A stretch of 64,000 bases of DNA from Corynebacterium yonathiae (GCF_027570195.1 NZ_JAKMUZ010000001.1:62001-126000), one strand, 5' to 3'; positions 9,363-19,140 are shown, counted from the stretch's first letter. Translations and numbers: made by a program. The notes: generated from the sequence alone by a model not told the origin.

Positions 9363-10924
9363 GCGCTCCTCCTTGTAGACAATAGCTCCACCCGTTCTAC
9401 GCGGGCACCTGCATGGTCTTGGGAAATAATCTTGGTCCATTCCTCCGGGTTGGTGGAGGTAGGAACATATTCTGACTCGGCGCGCTCGGCTGCGATGGCC
9501 TCGAGCAAGTGCTGCTTGGCGATGCCCCCGTGGTCCCCGCCTGTCCCCTGCTCGCTGCCTGCGCACAACCGCAGAGCGTCCTTGATAGCCAGCTTTTTGG
9601 CCCGGGAGAGGATATTGGCAATCATCGCGCCGGAGACAAAGTCGCGGTAATGCAAAATTTCGCGTTCCCCGCTGGAAAAGTGCAGCTGCACAAAAGGCCG
9701 ATCGGAATAGAGATCATCCACCGCAGCACCGATGAGTTCGTCCAGCGTGCCCTGGTGCGGCACGGATTCGGCGAAGTGGCGGGTAAAAATTTCGCGGGCG
9801 CCTTCTTTATTGGGCCGGTTGATGCGGATCTTGATATCCAGGCGGCCGGGGCGCATGATAGCGGGATCGATGAGCTCCTCGCGGTTGGTAGCGCCAATGA
9901 CGATCACATTGGACAGGCTCTCAACTCCATCGAGCTCCGTGAGAAGCTGCGGTACAACCGTGGTTTCCATATCCGAGGACACGCCAGAGCCACGGGTGCG
10001 AAAGATCGATTCCATTTCATCGAAGAAGATGACCACGGGACGATCAGCACTGAGCTGGGCTAATTCACGGGCACGCTCAAAGATGAGGCGGATGCGGCGT
10101 TCCGTCTCCCCCACATACTTATTAAGCAGCTCTGGGCCCTTGATATTGAGGAAGTAGCTCGTCCCCTCACTACCCAATTGCTGTGCTAAAGAGTGGGCCA
10201 CTGCCTTGGCAATAAGCGTCTTACCGCATCCTGGCGGGCCATACAGGAGGACTCCCTTAGGCGGCTGCAGCTCGTATTGGCGACAGAGGTCTGGATGAAT
10301 AAACGGCAGCTCTACGGAATCGCGAATCTGGGAAATCTGCTCGTCCAGCCCACCGATATCCTCATAGCGCACATCCGGCACCTCTTCCAAAGAAAGCTGG
10401 GTGACTTCAGTCTTTTCCACCTTTTCTAGCGCAATGGCAGCTTTGGGATCCACGAGCACAACCTCGCCTGCTGGCACGCGCGTTTCCTCGCGCAGGGCAT
10501 GCGACAGCAGCACCACCTTTTCTTCGCCTGAAGAATTTGCCACTACCAGGCGGTCATCGTTAAGGCGTTCCACCACCGTTGCTAGTTCGCCCGTACGCTC
10601 AGGAGGGCAGCCTTCCACCACCACGAAACCATCGCCCAAGCGAACCTGCTGGCCTGCCGAAAGGCTGTCTAGCTCCACATTGGGCGAGACCTTAAGCCGC
10701 ATAATGCGGCCATTGGTATAGACCTCCGCGGTGGTTCCCACTTCGCTGTGGGCAGAAGAATAGCCGAGAAAAACACCGTAGGTTGATGCCGGCTCGGCCA
10801 GCGCATTGAGCTCGGCAAAAAGCTGTTCTAGCTTCACGCGCGATTCTTTTAATAAGCCCGCCAACTTCTGATTGCGGGCGGCAAGCTGGCTGACCTGCCG
10901 CTTATAGTCCGTGGCTTCATCCAT
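9359..10924 (-). CDS. arc: AAA+ ATPase ARC (Mpa-like), forms hexameric unfoldase
   Basis: AAA ATPase that recognises Pup through an N-terminal coiled coil and unfolds tagged proteins. The ATG at 10924 gives 521 aa. A coiled coil occupies about residues 1-50, followed by OB folds. The AAA module shows Walker A GPPGCGKT, Walker B VIFFDEME and sensor VIGATNR. The C-terminus reads [10 protein letters not shown] and lacks the penultimate tyrosine that lets mycobacterial Mpa dock on the 20S proteasome. Known corynebacterial ARC works without a proteasome. A TAGAGT box ends 7 nt before the ATG, so the mRNA is probably leaderless and this is the promoter of the pupylation operon. Confidence 0.95.
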   Translation of the reverse strand: MDEATDYKRQVSQLAARNQKLAGLLKESRVKLEQLFAELNALAEPASTYGVFLGYSSAHSEVGTTAEVYTNGRIMRLKVSPNVELDSLSAGQQVRLGDGFVVVEGCPPERTGELATVVERLNDDRLVVANSSGEEKVVLLSHALREETRVPAGEVVLVDPKAAIALEKVEKTEVTQLSLEEVPDVRYEDIGGLDEQISQIRDSVELPFIHPDLCRQYELQPPKGVLLYGPPGCGKTLIAKAVAHSLAQQLGSEGTSYFLNIKGPELLNKYVGETERRIRLIFERARELAQLSADRPVVIFFDEMESIFRTRGSGVSSDMETTVVPQLLTELDGVESLSNVIVIGATNREELIDPAIMRPGRLDIKIRINRPNKEGAREIFTRHFAESVPHQGTLDELIGAAVDDLYSDRPFVQLHFSSGEREILHYRDFVSGAMIANILSRAKKLAIKDALRLCAGSEQGTGGDHGGIAKQHLLEAIAAERAESEYVPTSTNPEEWTKIISQDHAGARVERVELLSTRRSA

Positions 10925-10937
10925 GCCCACTACTCTA
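10925..10937 (-). promoter_or_regulatory. -10 box (TAGAGT) of the arc-dop-pup-pafA operon, leaderless type
   Basis: On the minus strand TAGAGT at 10937-10932 lies 7 nt before the arc ATG. That places the expected transcription start at or within a base or two of the start codon. No ribosome-binding sequence is present in the gap. This is inference from spacing and the actinobacterial TAnnnT consensus. Confidence 0.55.
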
Positions 10938-10997
10938 ACGCGGCGCGGGCAGCGAGAGAGGGCACTTGCGTTTTAAATTCTGTGCGTTAAAGCGGTC

Positions 10998-11834
10998 CTA
11001 CTTCCGGGCACGGCGCTGCGGGCGTGGTGGGGTGACACCATCGGCCAGGCGGCGAGTCCAGATGAGGAAGGCGGTATGCGCGTTCATACGGTGTTCTGGG
11101 CGGGTAGCTAGGCCCTCGACCTTCCATTCCCGCACCAGCGACTCCCATGCTTTTGGCTCGGTAAAGCACTTGAGCTCACGGATTCCTTCCATGACCTTCA
11201 TCAGCTGCGGCACCGTTGCCACGTAGGTCATGAAGACACCGCCGGGAATGAGGAGATCGCGCACGGTCTCCAAGTGTTCCCATGGTTCGAGCATGTCGAG
11301 GATAACGCGGTCTACCGGTCCACCCAGGTCTGCAGCGCTCACGTCTGCCAGATCACCAAGGCGCGGCGACCACCATTCCGGCTGCTCGCCAAAATATTCC
11401 TTCACGTTATCCACCGCATACTCAAGGTGATCATCGCGCACCTCATAGGAATATACATGGCCTTCTGGGCCGACGGCACGCAGCAAAGACATCGATAGCG
11501 CACCGGAACCGGCACCGGCCTCGAGCACGCGCGCGCCCATAAAGATATCGCCTTCTACCAAGATCTGCGCTGCATCCTTGGGATAGATCACCGCGGCACC
11601 CCGCGGCATGGACAGCACATGATCCACCATCAAGTGGCGGAAGAGGAGGAAGGAGGAGCCAAGGGTGGACTCAATAACCGAGCCCTCATCCATGCCCACG
11701 ATGTCATCGTGGTTGATGATGCCCTTGTGGGAGTGGAACTGGCCTCCTTCTTCAAGAATGACCGTGTAGTGGCGCCGCTTGGCGTCGGTAAGCTGCACGC
11801 GGTCGCCATAGGCAAAGGGGCCGGAATAAGCCAT
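10998..11834 (-). CDS. trmI: tRNA (adenine(58)-N1)-methyltransferase TrmI
   Basis: S-adenosylmethionine-dependent enzyme making m1A58 in the T-loop of tRNAs. The protein has 278 aa. The N-terminal small domain (PFAYGDRVQLTDAKRRHYTV) is typical of bacterial TrmI (Rv2118c type). The Rossmann-fold motif I VLEAGAGSGALSMSLL lies near residue 100 and DMLEPWEHL is the motif IV region. The C-terminus is basic (RRPQRRARK), plausibly tRNA-binding. GAGGAG precedes the ATG at 11834. Linkage to arc is conserved in actinobacteria. Confidence 0.94.
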   Translation of the reverse strand: MAYSGPFAYGDRVQLTDAKRRHYTVILEEGGQFHSHKGIINHDDIVGMDEGSVIESTLGSSFLLFRHLMVDHVLSMPRGAAVIYPKDAAQILVEGDIFMGARVLEAGAGSGALSMSLLRAVGPEGHVYSYEVRDDHLEYAVDNVKEYFGEQPEWWSPRLGDLADVSAADLGGPVDRVILDMLEPWEHLETVRDLLIPGGVFMTYVATVPQLMKVMEGIRELKCFTEPKAWESLVREWKVEGLATRPEHRMNAHTAFLIWTRRLADGVTPPRPQRRARK

Positions 11835-11862
11835 GTCTCAAGACTCCTCGAGGTTGCGATTA

Positions 11863-13116
11863 CTATCCCACCAAGTATGCCTCAAGTGCCTGCGCGAGCC
11901 ATACTTGGTCCCGCTCGCCCACCATTTCACGCGCCGAGTGCATCGACAGCATGGGCACGCCCACATCCACGGTGTCGATGCCCAAACGGGTTGCGGTGAT
12001 GGGACCGATGGTCGATCCGCACGGCACGTCGTTATTGCCTACAAAGCGCTGCACCGGCACGCTCGCCTTCTCACATGCTGCCTCCCATAGCGCCACCGTG
12101 GTTGCATCGGAAGCGTAGCGCTGATTGCCGTTGATCTTGGTTACTGGGCCCTTGCCGATGATCGGGTGGTGCGTGGGATCATGCTTGCCCACGTAGTTGG
12201 GATGTACCGAATGCGCCGCATCGGCCGAAACACAGCTCGATCGGGAAAACATCTGGAAGCGTTCCTCCTCGTTAGCCCCCAGCGCCCGGGCCGTTCGAGT
12301 AAGTACGTCCGCCAAAATGGGCCCGCCCGCACCGTAGCGGGAGCTGGAGCCCACCTCTTCATGATCAAAGGCCATCATGACCAGAATATCCTTGCCCTGA
12401 TAGTCCTGAGCAGCGTTTTTCATTGCCGCGAGCGACGCATATACAGAAGACAGGTTGTCCATTCGCCCGGCCGCAATAAACTGATCCCCAGCCCCAAAGA
12501 CTTCACCACGGGCTGCATCGGCAGTAATTAGGTTGAAGGAAGCAATATCCTGCTTGGCGACGCCCGCCTTTTCCCCCACTACCTGCAAGATCGACGCCTC
12601 TGGATGACCGACGCTCAAAACAGGCTGCATGTTGTGCTGGCGGTCCGGTTTGAACTCATCCTTGCGGTACAGGTGGATGGCCAAAGATGGCAGGCGCAGG
12701 ACAGGGCCAGTATTTACCACATGCCGCGTGCCGTCCTTAGTCACAATCTGGCCAGCCACGGTTAGCTCCCGGTCGAACCAGGTATGCAGCAGCGCCCCGC
12801 CATAGACCTCTACTGCTACTTGCTGCCAGCCTGCCGCCGAAAAGTCCGGCGTGGGCTTGAGCACCAGGCCCGGCGAGTCCGTATGTGACCCCACGACGCG
12901 AAAACCAGAATTCTTATCCGCCCCCTCTGGCACGTACCAGGCTGCTACCGCGCCGCCGCGCACCATCATGTGACCACCTGGCGCGGCCGACCATTCCTCG
13001 CTCTCATCCTGGAGATCAAATCCCACCTCGCGCAATTGGCGGGATACCTCCTCCGCAGCGTGATAAGAGGAAGGAGAAGCGGCGATGAAATCAAGGAAAT
13101 CTTCGGTATAACTCAT
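11863..13116 (-). CDS. M18 family aminopeptidase
   Basis: Cytosolic zinc aminopeptidase, probably preferring acidic N-terminal residues (aspartyl aminopeptidase type). The ATG at 13116 (MSYTEDFLDFIAASPSSYHA) follows CTAGGAGGT, and 417 aa is the usual length. Metal and catalytic motifs of the family are present: VVGSHTDSPGL, AFDHEEVGSSS and LSMHSAREM near the C-terminus. It lies divergent to the downstream recB-like gene. Often annotated apeB or pepX-like; substrate preference is not shown by sequence. Confidence 0.92.
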   Translation of the reverse strand: MSYTEDFLDFIAASPSSYHAAEEVSRQLREVGFDLQDESEEWSAAPGGHMMVRGGAVAAWYVPEGADKNSGFRVVGSHTDSPGLVLKPTPDFSAAGWQQVAVEVYGGALLHTWFDRELTVAGQIVTKDGTRHVVNTGPVLRLPSLAIHLYRKDEFKPDRQHNMQPVLSVGHPEASILQVVGEKAGVAKQDIASFNLITADAARGEVFGAGDQFIAAGRMDNLSSVYASLAAMKNAAQDYQGKDILVMMAFDHEEVGSSSRYGAGGPILADVLTRTARALGANEEERFQMFSRSSCVSADAAHSVHPNYVGKHDPTHHPIIGKGPVTKINGNQRYASDATTVALWEAACEKASVPVQRFVGNNDVPCGSTIGPITATRLGIDTVDVGVPMLSMHSAREMVGERDQVWLAQALEAYLVG

Positions 13117-13162
13117 ACCTCCTAGCTTGCCACGAAACGCACGGCGATAGGCTAGATACACC

Positions 13163-13993
13163 ATGGCTACTTCATCGATACCCCGCCCGCTTGCCCTGTC
13201 GCCCTCGCGCGCTTCCGACTACAAACAGTGCCCACTGCTCTACCGCTTCCGGGCCATTGACAAGCTGCCCGAACCCAAAACCATTGCACAGGTCAAAGGC
13301 ACCCTAGTACACGCAGTGCTGGAAGAAATGCACAAGCTACCCCGCGCAGAGCGGACGTACCCTGCCGCGGTGAAGATGATTAAGCCCTCCTGGGCAGACA
13401 TGACCGATAAGGATAAAGAGCTGCTTGAGCTGGTGCCGGAAGAGGACACTTATGACTTCTTCGTTTCCGCCAGAGAACTGCTCAAAGGCTATTTCCAGAT
13501 GGAAAACCCACAGGGCTTTGATTGCCAAGAAACCGAGATGTACGTCAATACGGTCCTTCCCAATGGCGTTCCCGTTCGTGGCTTCATCGACCGCGTAGAC
13601 CGCGCGCCGACAGGCGAGGTCCGAGTCGTGGACTATAAAACAGGCAAGAAGCCCCTCCCCCGCTTTTCCCAGGACGCGCAATTCCAAATGCGTTTTTATG
13701 CGTTAGTGTATTGGCGCCTTCTAGGCACAATCCCCCACCAGTTGCGCCTGATGTACCTCAAGGTCTTAGACTCGATGTTTCTTACCCCGAATCGAGAGGA
13801 GCTCGAGTACTTCGAGCGCGATCTCGGCGAGCTATGGGCCAAAATCGAGGCCGATGGGCGCGCCGGGGACTTCCGCCCGAAGCCCTCTAAACTCTGCGGC
13901 TGGTGCGCCCACCAAGCTCTCTGCCCCGAATTCGGCGGCACTCCGCCACAGTACCCGGGGTGGCCGGGTTCCGCGGCGGATGCGAAGGACTAG
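13163..13993 (+). CDS. RecB-family exonuclease, PD-(D/E)XK with Fe-S cysteine cluster
   Basis: Stand-alone RecB/Cas4-like nuclease domain, 276 aa. Nuclease residues are seen in GFIDRVDR and VRVVDYKTGK (the D...DYK core). Four cysteines, one at DYKQCPLLYRF near the N-terminus and three in LCGWCAHQALCPEF at the C-terminus, match the 4Fe-4S ligand pattern of AddB/Cas4-type nucleases. There is no helicase domain and no CRISPR array nearby, so it is not a CRISPR adaptation gene. A TAGGCT box lies 9 nt before the ATG. Its order next to trmI matches the Rv2118c-Rv2119 region of mycobacteria. Likely a DNA repair nuclease. Confidence 0.88.
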   Translation: MATSSIPRPLALSPSRASDYKQCPLLYRFRAIDKLPEPKTIAQVKGTLVHAVLEEMHKLPRAERTYPAAVKMIKPSWADMTDKDKELLELVPEEDTYDFFVSARELLKGYFQMENPQGFDCQETEMYVNTVLPNGVPVRGFIDRVDRAPTGEVRVVDYKTGKKPLPRFSQDAQFQMRFYALVYWRLLGTIPHQLRLMYLKVLDSMFLTPNREELEYFERDLGELWAKIEADGRAGDFRPKPSKLCGWCAHQALCPEFGGTPPQYPGWPGSAADAKD

Positions 13994-14005
13994 CGACCCA
14001 CAGGC

Positions 14006-15673
14006 TTAAAAGAGGCCGGAGATGGTGCCTTGCTTATCGACGTCTATATTATTGGCCGCCGGCTTCTTAGGAAGCCCAGGCATAGTCATAACATTGCCGG
14101 TAAGTACGACGATAAAGCCCGAACCGGTACGCGGCAGCAATTCGCGGACGTGCAAAGTATGGCCTTCTGGCGCTCCCAACGCGGTGGCATCATCGCTAAA
14201 GGAATACTGTGTCTTAGAAATGACCACAGGCAACTTATCCCAACCATTGTCCTGGATGTACTTTAGGTCTTTAAGCGCCTTTGCCCCATACTCCACGCGG
14301 TCGGCACGATAAATCTCGCGAGCAATGGTCTCGATGGAGGCTTCAATTCCCTGCTGCGGATCGTAGAGTTGCGTGGCACCGCCCTGCAGGTTCTCCAGCA
14401 AGGTCTCTGCCAGCTTGGTAGCACCCGCGCCACCCTCGGACCAGACGTTGGCCTCCTCCAAGGCGACTCCAAAGTCTTTGGCCCACGCCCGCATGAACTC
14501 GCGTTCCGCCTCAGTATCCGACCAAAAGAGGTTGAGCGCTACCACCGGCTTGATCCCAAACTTGCGCAAATTTTCAACATGGCGCTCCAAGTTGATAACA
14601 CCCGCCTTCAGGGCATCCAGGTTCTCCTCGGTGAGCTTATCCTTGGCCACGCCGCCGTTATATTTCTGCGAGCGGATGGTGGCAACGACAACAGCACCGG
14701 CAACATCCAAATCGCCAAAGCGCGCCTTGATATCGACGAACTTCTCTCCACCTAGGTCGGAGCCGAAGCCGGCTTCGCTCAGGACAATATCGCCGAATTG
14801 CAGTGCGGTTTGAGTTGCTAATAGGGAGTTGCAACCGTGTGCAATATTGGCGAATGGTCCACCGTGCACCAAGGCCGGCACCCCGCCGAGGGTCTGTACG
14901 AGGTTCGGATTAAGGGCATCCCGCATCAGGGCCGTGAGCGCACCTTCTGCATTCAAATCACGCGCAGTGACAGGGCGCTGATCATAGGTGAAGCCGATAG
15001 TGATATCACCGAGACGCTTCTTCAGGTCTTCAAGGTTTGTGGCCAAGCACAAAATGGCCATGATTTCAGAAGCGGCAGTAATGGTGAAACCGGTTTCAGC
15101 AGGCACACCGTGGGCCGGCCCGCCCAGGCCAGTGACCACGTTGCGCAAGGCACGGTCATTAACGTCCATGCACCGCTGCCAGGTAACGCGTCGCGGGTCG
15201 ATGCCCAATGCGTTGCCTTGATGAATGTGGTTATCAATGATGGCAGCCAAGGTGTTGGTCGCGGAGGTAATTGCATGAAAATCACCGGTAAAGTGCAGAT
15301 TGATATCCCCCATGGGCACAATCTGTGCGTAGCCGCCGCCGGCCGCGCCGCCCTTAATACCCATCACTGGGCCTTGCGAGGGCTCTCGCAGGGCAACCAT
15401 TGCCTTCTTGCCCAATTGGTCTAGGGCATCGGTCAGACCAATGAGAACGGTGGACTTACCCTCTCCTGCAGGGGTGGGTGATACGCCGGTGACCAGTACC
15501 AGTTTGCCTTGGTTCTCCTTGGAATAGTCAACCTTGGTGATATCTACCTTGGCTTTGGTTGTGCCGTAGGGAATCACTGCGTCGGCAGGAATGCCCGCCT
15601 TGGCGGCAATCTCCGAGATCGGCTGTAATTGGTGGGCTTGGGCAATTTCAACATCGGATGGCTGAGTAGTCAT
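14006..15673 (-). CDS. fhs: Formate--tetrahydrofolate ligase
   Basis: Makes 10-formyltetrahydrofolate from formate, THF and ATP for one-carbon metabolism. The protein has 555 aa, the normal length. It shows the nucleotide-binding sequence SPTPAGEGKSTV near residue 68, then REPSQGPVMGIKGGAAGGGYAQ and VHGGPFANIAHGCNS, all diagnostic of the family. It is transcribed alone, convergent with the recB-like gene upstream in coordinates and separated from dcuB by a terminator. Confidence 0.97.
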   Translation of the reverse strand: MTTQPSDVEIAQAHQLQPISEIAAKAGIPADAVIPYGTTKAKVDITKVDYSKENQGKLVLVTGVSPTPAGEGKSTVLIGLTDALDQLGKKAMVALREPSQGPVMGIKGGAAGGGYAQIVPMGDINLHFTGDFHAITSATNTLAAIIDNHIHQGNALGIDPRRVTWQRCMDVNDRALRNVVTGLGGPAHGVPAETGFTITAASEIMAILCLATNLEDLKKRLGDITIGFTYDQRPVTARDLNAEGALTALMRDALNPNLVQTLGGVPALVHGGPFANIAHGCNSLLATQTALQFGDIVLSEAGFGSDLGGEKFVDIKARFGDLDVAGAVVVATIRSQKYNGGVAKDKLTEENLDALKAGVINLERHVENLRKFGIKPVVALNLFWSDTEAEREFMRAWAKDFGVALEEANVWSEGGAGATKLAETLLENLQGGATQLYDPQQGIEASIETIAREIYRADRVEYGAKALKDLKYIQDNGWDKLPVVISKTQYSFSDDATALGAPEGHTLHVRELLPRTGSGFIVVLTGNVMTMPGLPKKPAANNIDVDKQGTISGLF

Positions 15674-15764
15674 GCTCTTAGCCTACCGAGCGCGTGAGTT
15701 AAATAGGGCGCATTTAGGAAGGAAAGTGAACTGGATTAAATCGAACGCTGATACAACGATTAAA

Positions 15765-15787
15765 AAGGCGCCCATGAAGGGCGCCTT
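15765..15787 (-). terminator. Rho-independent terminator downstream of dcuB
   Basis: Perfect 9-bp inverted repeat (AAGGCGCCC / GGGCGCCTT, 5-nt loop). On the minus strand it is followed by TTT, which fits termination of the dcuB transcript ending at 15812. Confidence 0.85.
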
Positions 15788-15811
15788 GTGGACGGTTCTA
15801 GCTTCCTTTAA

Positions 15812-17119
15812 CTATAGGAGGACGAAACCGAAAGCATAGCCCAAAAGGACCGAGAGCACGATGCTGACCGTACCTGGGATCAGGAATGGGTGGTTGAATA
15901 CGGCCTTTCCGATTCGAGTCGAGCCGGTATCGTCCATCTCCACCGCTGCCAGCAACGTCGGGTAGGTCGGCAGGATAAATAGCGCCGAGACGGCTGGGAA
16001 AGCAGCAACTGCGGTAATGGGACTGACTCCCAGTGCCAGGGCCGCTGGCATAAGGGCCTTGGTCGTAGCTGCCTGCGAGTACAGTAGCGCTGCGGCGAAG
16101 AACAAGACCACTGCAAGCAGCCACGGCGAAGACTCGATAACGCTGCCGGCCATAGACTGAATATCGTCCATATAGTGGTTGATAAGGCTGGTGCCCAACC
16201 AAGCAACGCCTAGCACACAAATACATGCGGACATACCGGATTTAAAGACCGGCGTATTCAAAACATCTCCAGCCGGGACCTTAGTCATCATGACGATGAT
16301 TGCGGCTGCAGTGAGCATAACCGTCATGATGGCCTCATTGCGTGGCAGGGTTGGTTCTGCGATAAGGCCGACCTGCTCCGAGGTCAGCGTGGCCCACGCC
16401 ATCACGATGACGATAGCTACCAAGAACACGAGAACAGAAGCCTTGGCGCCCTTCTGCGGCGAGAAGTTTTCTGCCCCGAGAGGTGCCTTGACCAGGCCTT
16501 GTGCCTTCCGCTCCAAGTAGACCGGATCATCTTCAAGTTCTTTGCCAAACTTATTGGCTATCCAGGCAGCCGGGAAGATAGACAAGAACGTTGCGGGGAT
16601 AACGACCGCCAGTACCTGCAGATACCCCACCCCAGCTGGCTCCAGCAGGCTAGCAAGCAGCACCACAGCCGCCGAAATGGGTGAAGCACAGATCGCCATT
16701 TGAGAAGCAACTACCGCGATGGACAGGGGGCGTGATGGGCGAACCTTACCTTCTTTTGCCACCTCTACAATAACCGGCAGCGTAGAGAATGCGGTGTGAC
16801 CGGTACCAGCCAGAACCGTCATCAGCCAAGTAACGATCGGTGCGTAGAACGTAATCCGCTTTGGATTTTTGCGCAAAAATTTCTCTGCAACATGCACCAG
16901 GTAGTCCATGCCGCCGGCTCGCTGCATCGCTGCGATAGCGGCAATGACGGTCATGATGATGCCAATGACGTCGAACGGGATGTCTTCCCTAGTGATGGGG
17001 ACACCGGTGAGACCAAGTGCCAGCACACCAAGTCCGCCGGCCATACCGATGCCGATTGATCCGATCCTCGCGCCTAAAAAGATGGCAGCGAGAACGATGA
17101 CTATATGAACAATAACCAT
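15812..17119 (-). CDS. dcuB: Anaerobic C4-dicarboxylate transporter (Dcu family)
   Basis: Membrane antiporter for fumarate, succinate, malate and aspartate. The ATG at 17119 (MVIVHIVIVLAAIFLGARIG) is preceded by GGAG seven bases upstream; the nearby ATG at 17125 would leave only one base and is less likely. The 435 aa product has about 10-12 hydrophobic segments and the Dcu signature region AGTGHTAFSTLPVI. The gene lies directly downstream of aspA on the same strand. Together they suggest aspartate uptake, deamination to fumarate, and fumarate/succinate exchange. The choice between DcuA and DcuB cannot be made from sequence alone. Confidence 0.93.
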   Translation of the reverse strand: MVIVHIVIVLAAIFLGARIGSIGIGMAGGLGVLALGLTGVPITREDIPFDVIGIIMTVIAAIAAMQRAGGMDYLVHVAEKFLRKNPKRITFYAPIVTWLMTVLAGTGHTAFSTLPVIVEVAKEGKVRPSRPLSIAVVASQMAICASPISAAVVLLASLLEPAGVGYLQVLAVVIPATFLSIFPAAWIANKFGKELEDDPVYLERKAQGLVKAPLGAENFSPQKGAKASVLVFLVAIVIVMAWATLTSEQVGLIAEPTLPRNEAIMTVMLTAAAIIVMMTKVPAGDVLNTPVFKSGMSACICVLGVAWLGTSLINHYMDDIQSMAGSVIESSPWLLAVVLFFAAALLYSQAATTKALMPAALALGVSPITAVAAFPAVSALFILPTYPTLLAAVEMDDTGSTRIGKAVFNHPFLIPGTVSIVLSVLLGYAFGFVLL

Positions 17120-17242
17120 GGACATACTCCATACGCTCTGTATGCAAACTATGGGCACACATCTCCCTATAGAGTGCATGCCGTCCTCAACATCTCCTAT
17201 TTTGCACCCGCTGCGGTGATTTATTCACTCGAATTGCCTGTT

Positions 17243-17258
17243 TGTGTTGATTCCCACA
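17243..17258. promoter_or_regulatory. Candidate GlxR/CRP-type site upstream of dcuB
   Basis: TGTGTTGATTCCCACA matches the TGTG-N8-CACA skeleton of the corynebacterial GlxR consensus (TGTGA-N6-TCACA), lacking the inner A and T. It lies 124 bp upstream of the dcuB start. An inverted repeat TCGTT-N4-AACGA at 17272-17285 lies just beyond it. Both sit in the 351-bp aspA-dcuB gap, which otherwise holds the aspA terminator and no gene. Confidence 0.4.
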
Positions 17259-17361
17259 TAAATCATGGATTTCGTTATAAAACGACCGGTATTCTACGGC
17301 ACATTTCCCCTGTATAAAGGCATGAAAGTCCGATTTGGATGGGGAGCCCCATCATGCACAA

Positions 17362-17423
17362 ACCCCGCAGCTTCCGCCTACTTTTTCTCCGTGTAAAGCA
17401 AAAGAGGCGGCTACTGCGGGGTG
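17362..17423 (-). terminator. Long stem-loop downstream of aspA
   Basis: Nine-bp perfect arms (ACCCCGCAG / CTGCGGGGT) with an inner CCGCCT / AGGCGG pairing and an AT-rich loop. On the minus strand the stem is followed by TTTGTG. Probably the aspA terminator; it could also act as a processing hairpin between aspA and dcuB. Confidence 0.6.
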
Positions 17424-17470
17424 TCTATTGCGCGGGTGCTTTGCCCTGCGGCTCCTAGAGGCCTGAGGGC

Positions 17471-19030
17471 TTAGTCCTCGTCAATGAAGAGCTGGCCTCG
17501 AAACTCTGGGTGCATGAGGTTTTCTACAGAGAGAACCTTATTCAAGGTTGCCTCATCCAACAGACCCCTCTCTAGGACGAGCTCCTTGACACCCTTGCCG
17601 GTCTCCAGGGACTCCTTGGCAATCAGATCGCCGTTGTGGTGACCAATGAATGGGTTTAGGTAGGTAACGATACCGATGGAGTTCTCCACGTAGGCGCGGC
17701 AGACATCCGCGTTGGCGGTAATTCCGGTGACGCACTTTTCACGCAGGGCATCAACGGCGTTGCCCATGATACGAATGGACTGGAACAATGCCTCGCCGAT
17801 GACCGGCTCCATGACGTTGAGCTGCAGCTGGCCTGCCTCAGCGGCCATGGTGACAACATGGTCATTGCCGAAGATCTTGAAGCAGGTCTGGTTTACAACC
17901 TCTGGAATAACCGGGTTTACCTTGCCCGGCATGATGGAGGAGCCGGCCTGACGGGCCGGCAGATTAATCTCTGCCAGGCCGGCACGTGGGCCGGACGACA
18001 GCAGGCGCAGGTCATTACAAATCTTGGCAAGCTTCATCGCTGCGCGCTTGATGGTGGCGTGCAGGAGTACGTAAGCACCACAATCAGAAGTTGCCTCAAT
18101 GAGATCGCGTGCGGTCTTCATCTCCAGGCCGGTGACCTCAGACAAAGCTGCAGTAACCTGGTGGCGGTAGCCGGCAGGAGTGTTCACCCCGGTGCCGATT
18201 GCGGTTGCGCCTAGGTTAATTTCCAGCAGACGGCGCTGAGCATCGCGTAGCAATGCCTGTTCCTCGTTCAGGTTATTGGCGAAGCCCTTGAACTCATCAC
18301 CCAAGGTCATCGGCACAGCATCCTGAAGCTGGGTGCGGCCCATTTTCAGGATGTCCTGGAACTCATTACCCTTTTCCTGGAATGCGGCGCGCAGACCATC
18401 CATGCGCTCAATGAGGTGGTCAACCGCTGCGTGCAGACCCAGGCGGAAGCCGGTCGGGTAAGCATCGTTGGTCGACTGGGACATGTTCACATCATCATTC
18501 GGGTTGATGATGTCATAGGATCCCTTCTCCTCACCAAGGTACTCGAGAGCAAGGTTGGCAACGACCTCGTTGGTATTCATGTTCAGCGAGGTGCCAGCAC
18601 CGCCCTGGAAAACATCCAGCGGGAACTGGTCCATGCAGCGGCCCTCCTCCAGGATCTGGTCACAAGCCCAGATGATGGCTTCGGCCTTCTTCTTAGGCAA
18701 CACGTGCAGGCGGCGGTTTGCCATAGCGGCCGCCTTCTTGACCTGGACCATGCCGCGAATGAAGTGCGGGATGGTGTTGATGGTCACGTAAGAAATCTGG
18801 AAGTTTTCCATAGCACGTACGGTGTGCACACCGTAGTAAGCGTCCGCTGGAACCTCCAAAGAGCCAAGAAGGTCGGTCTCGGTACGAGTCTTCTTGCTGG
18901 AGTTCTTAGGTACCTTCTGCTCGGCCACCTTCTGCTGTGCAGCGTGAGTGGAAGTATCAGCTTCCTTCTTCTTCACGTCCTTTGCTGCAGACTTGGTGTC
19001 CTTTTCTTCTTTCTTAGAGGACTTTGCCAT
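17471..19030 (-). CDS. aspA: Aspartate ammonia-lyase
   Basis: Converts L-aspartate reversibly to fumarate and ammonia. The protein has 519 aa. The fumarase/aspartase superfamily signature [11 protein letters not shown], carrying the catalytic serine loop, is intact, as is [14 protein letters not shown]. The first 50 or so residues are a Lys/Ala/Asp/Ser-rich low-complexity extension before the normal aspartase start ([18 protein letters not shown]); a similar extension exists in C. glutamicum AspA as I recall it. Downstream dcuB on the same strand suggests a shared physiological role. Confidence 0.95.
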   Translation of the reverse strand: MAKSSKKEEKDTKSAAKDVKKKEADTSTHAAQQKVAEQKVPKNSSKKTRTETDLLGSLEVPADAYYGVHTVRAMENFQISYVTINTIPHFIRGMVQVKKAAAMANRRLHVLPKKKAEAIIWACDQILEEGRCMDQFPLDVFQGGAGTSLNMNTNEVVANLALEYLGEEKGSYDIINPNDDVNMSQSTNDAYPTGFRLGLHAAVDHLIERMDGLRAAFQEKGNEFQDILKMGRTQLQDAVPMTLGDEFKGFANNLNEEQALLRDAQRRLLEINLGATAIGTGVNTPAGYRHQVTAALSEVTGLEMKTARDLIEATSDCGAYVLLHATIKRAAMKLAKICNDLRLLSSGPRAGLAEINLPARQAGSSIMPGKVNPVIPEVVNQTCFKIFGNDHVVTMAAEAGQLQLNVMEPVIGEALFQSIRIMGNAVDALREKCVTGITANADVCRAYVENSIGIVTYLNPFIGHHNGDLIAKESLETGKGVKELVLERGLLDEATLNKVLSVENLMHPEFRGQLFIDED

Positions 19031-19140
19031 GATGGCTCGGCTCCTTTGCCTGTCGAGACTTATATTCGGATGAGTAACCTCAAGCGCTAATGTTAGCCAC
19101 GACTGAATCTATTTGGGCCGACCCAGAAAATTCGCTCCCC

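Noticed and set aside
13163..13993. RecB/Cas4-like nuclease as part of a CRISPR system
   Set aside because: No repeats or other cas genes are nearby, and its neighbourhood (trmI, aminopeptidase) is the conserved chromosomal one.
17211..17232. GTGA-N5-TCAC as a second GlxR site before dcuB
   Set aside because: The spacer is five bases, not six, so the half-sites are out of register with the consensus.
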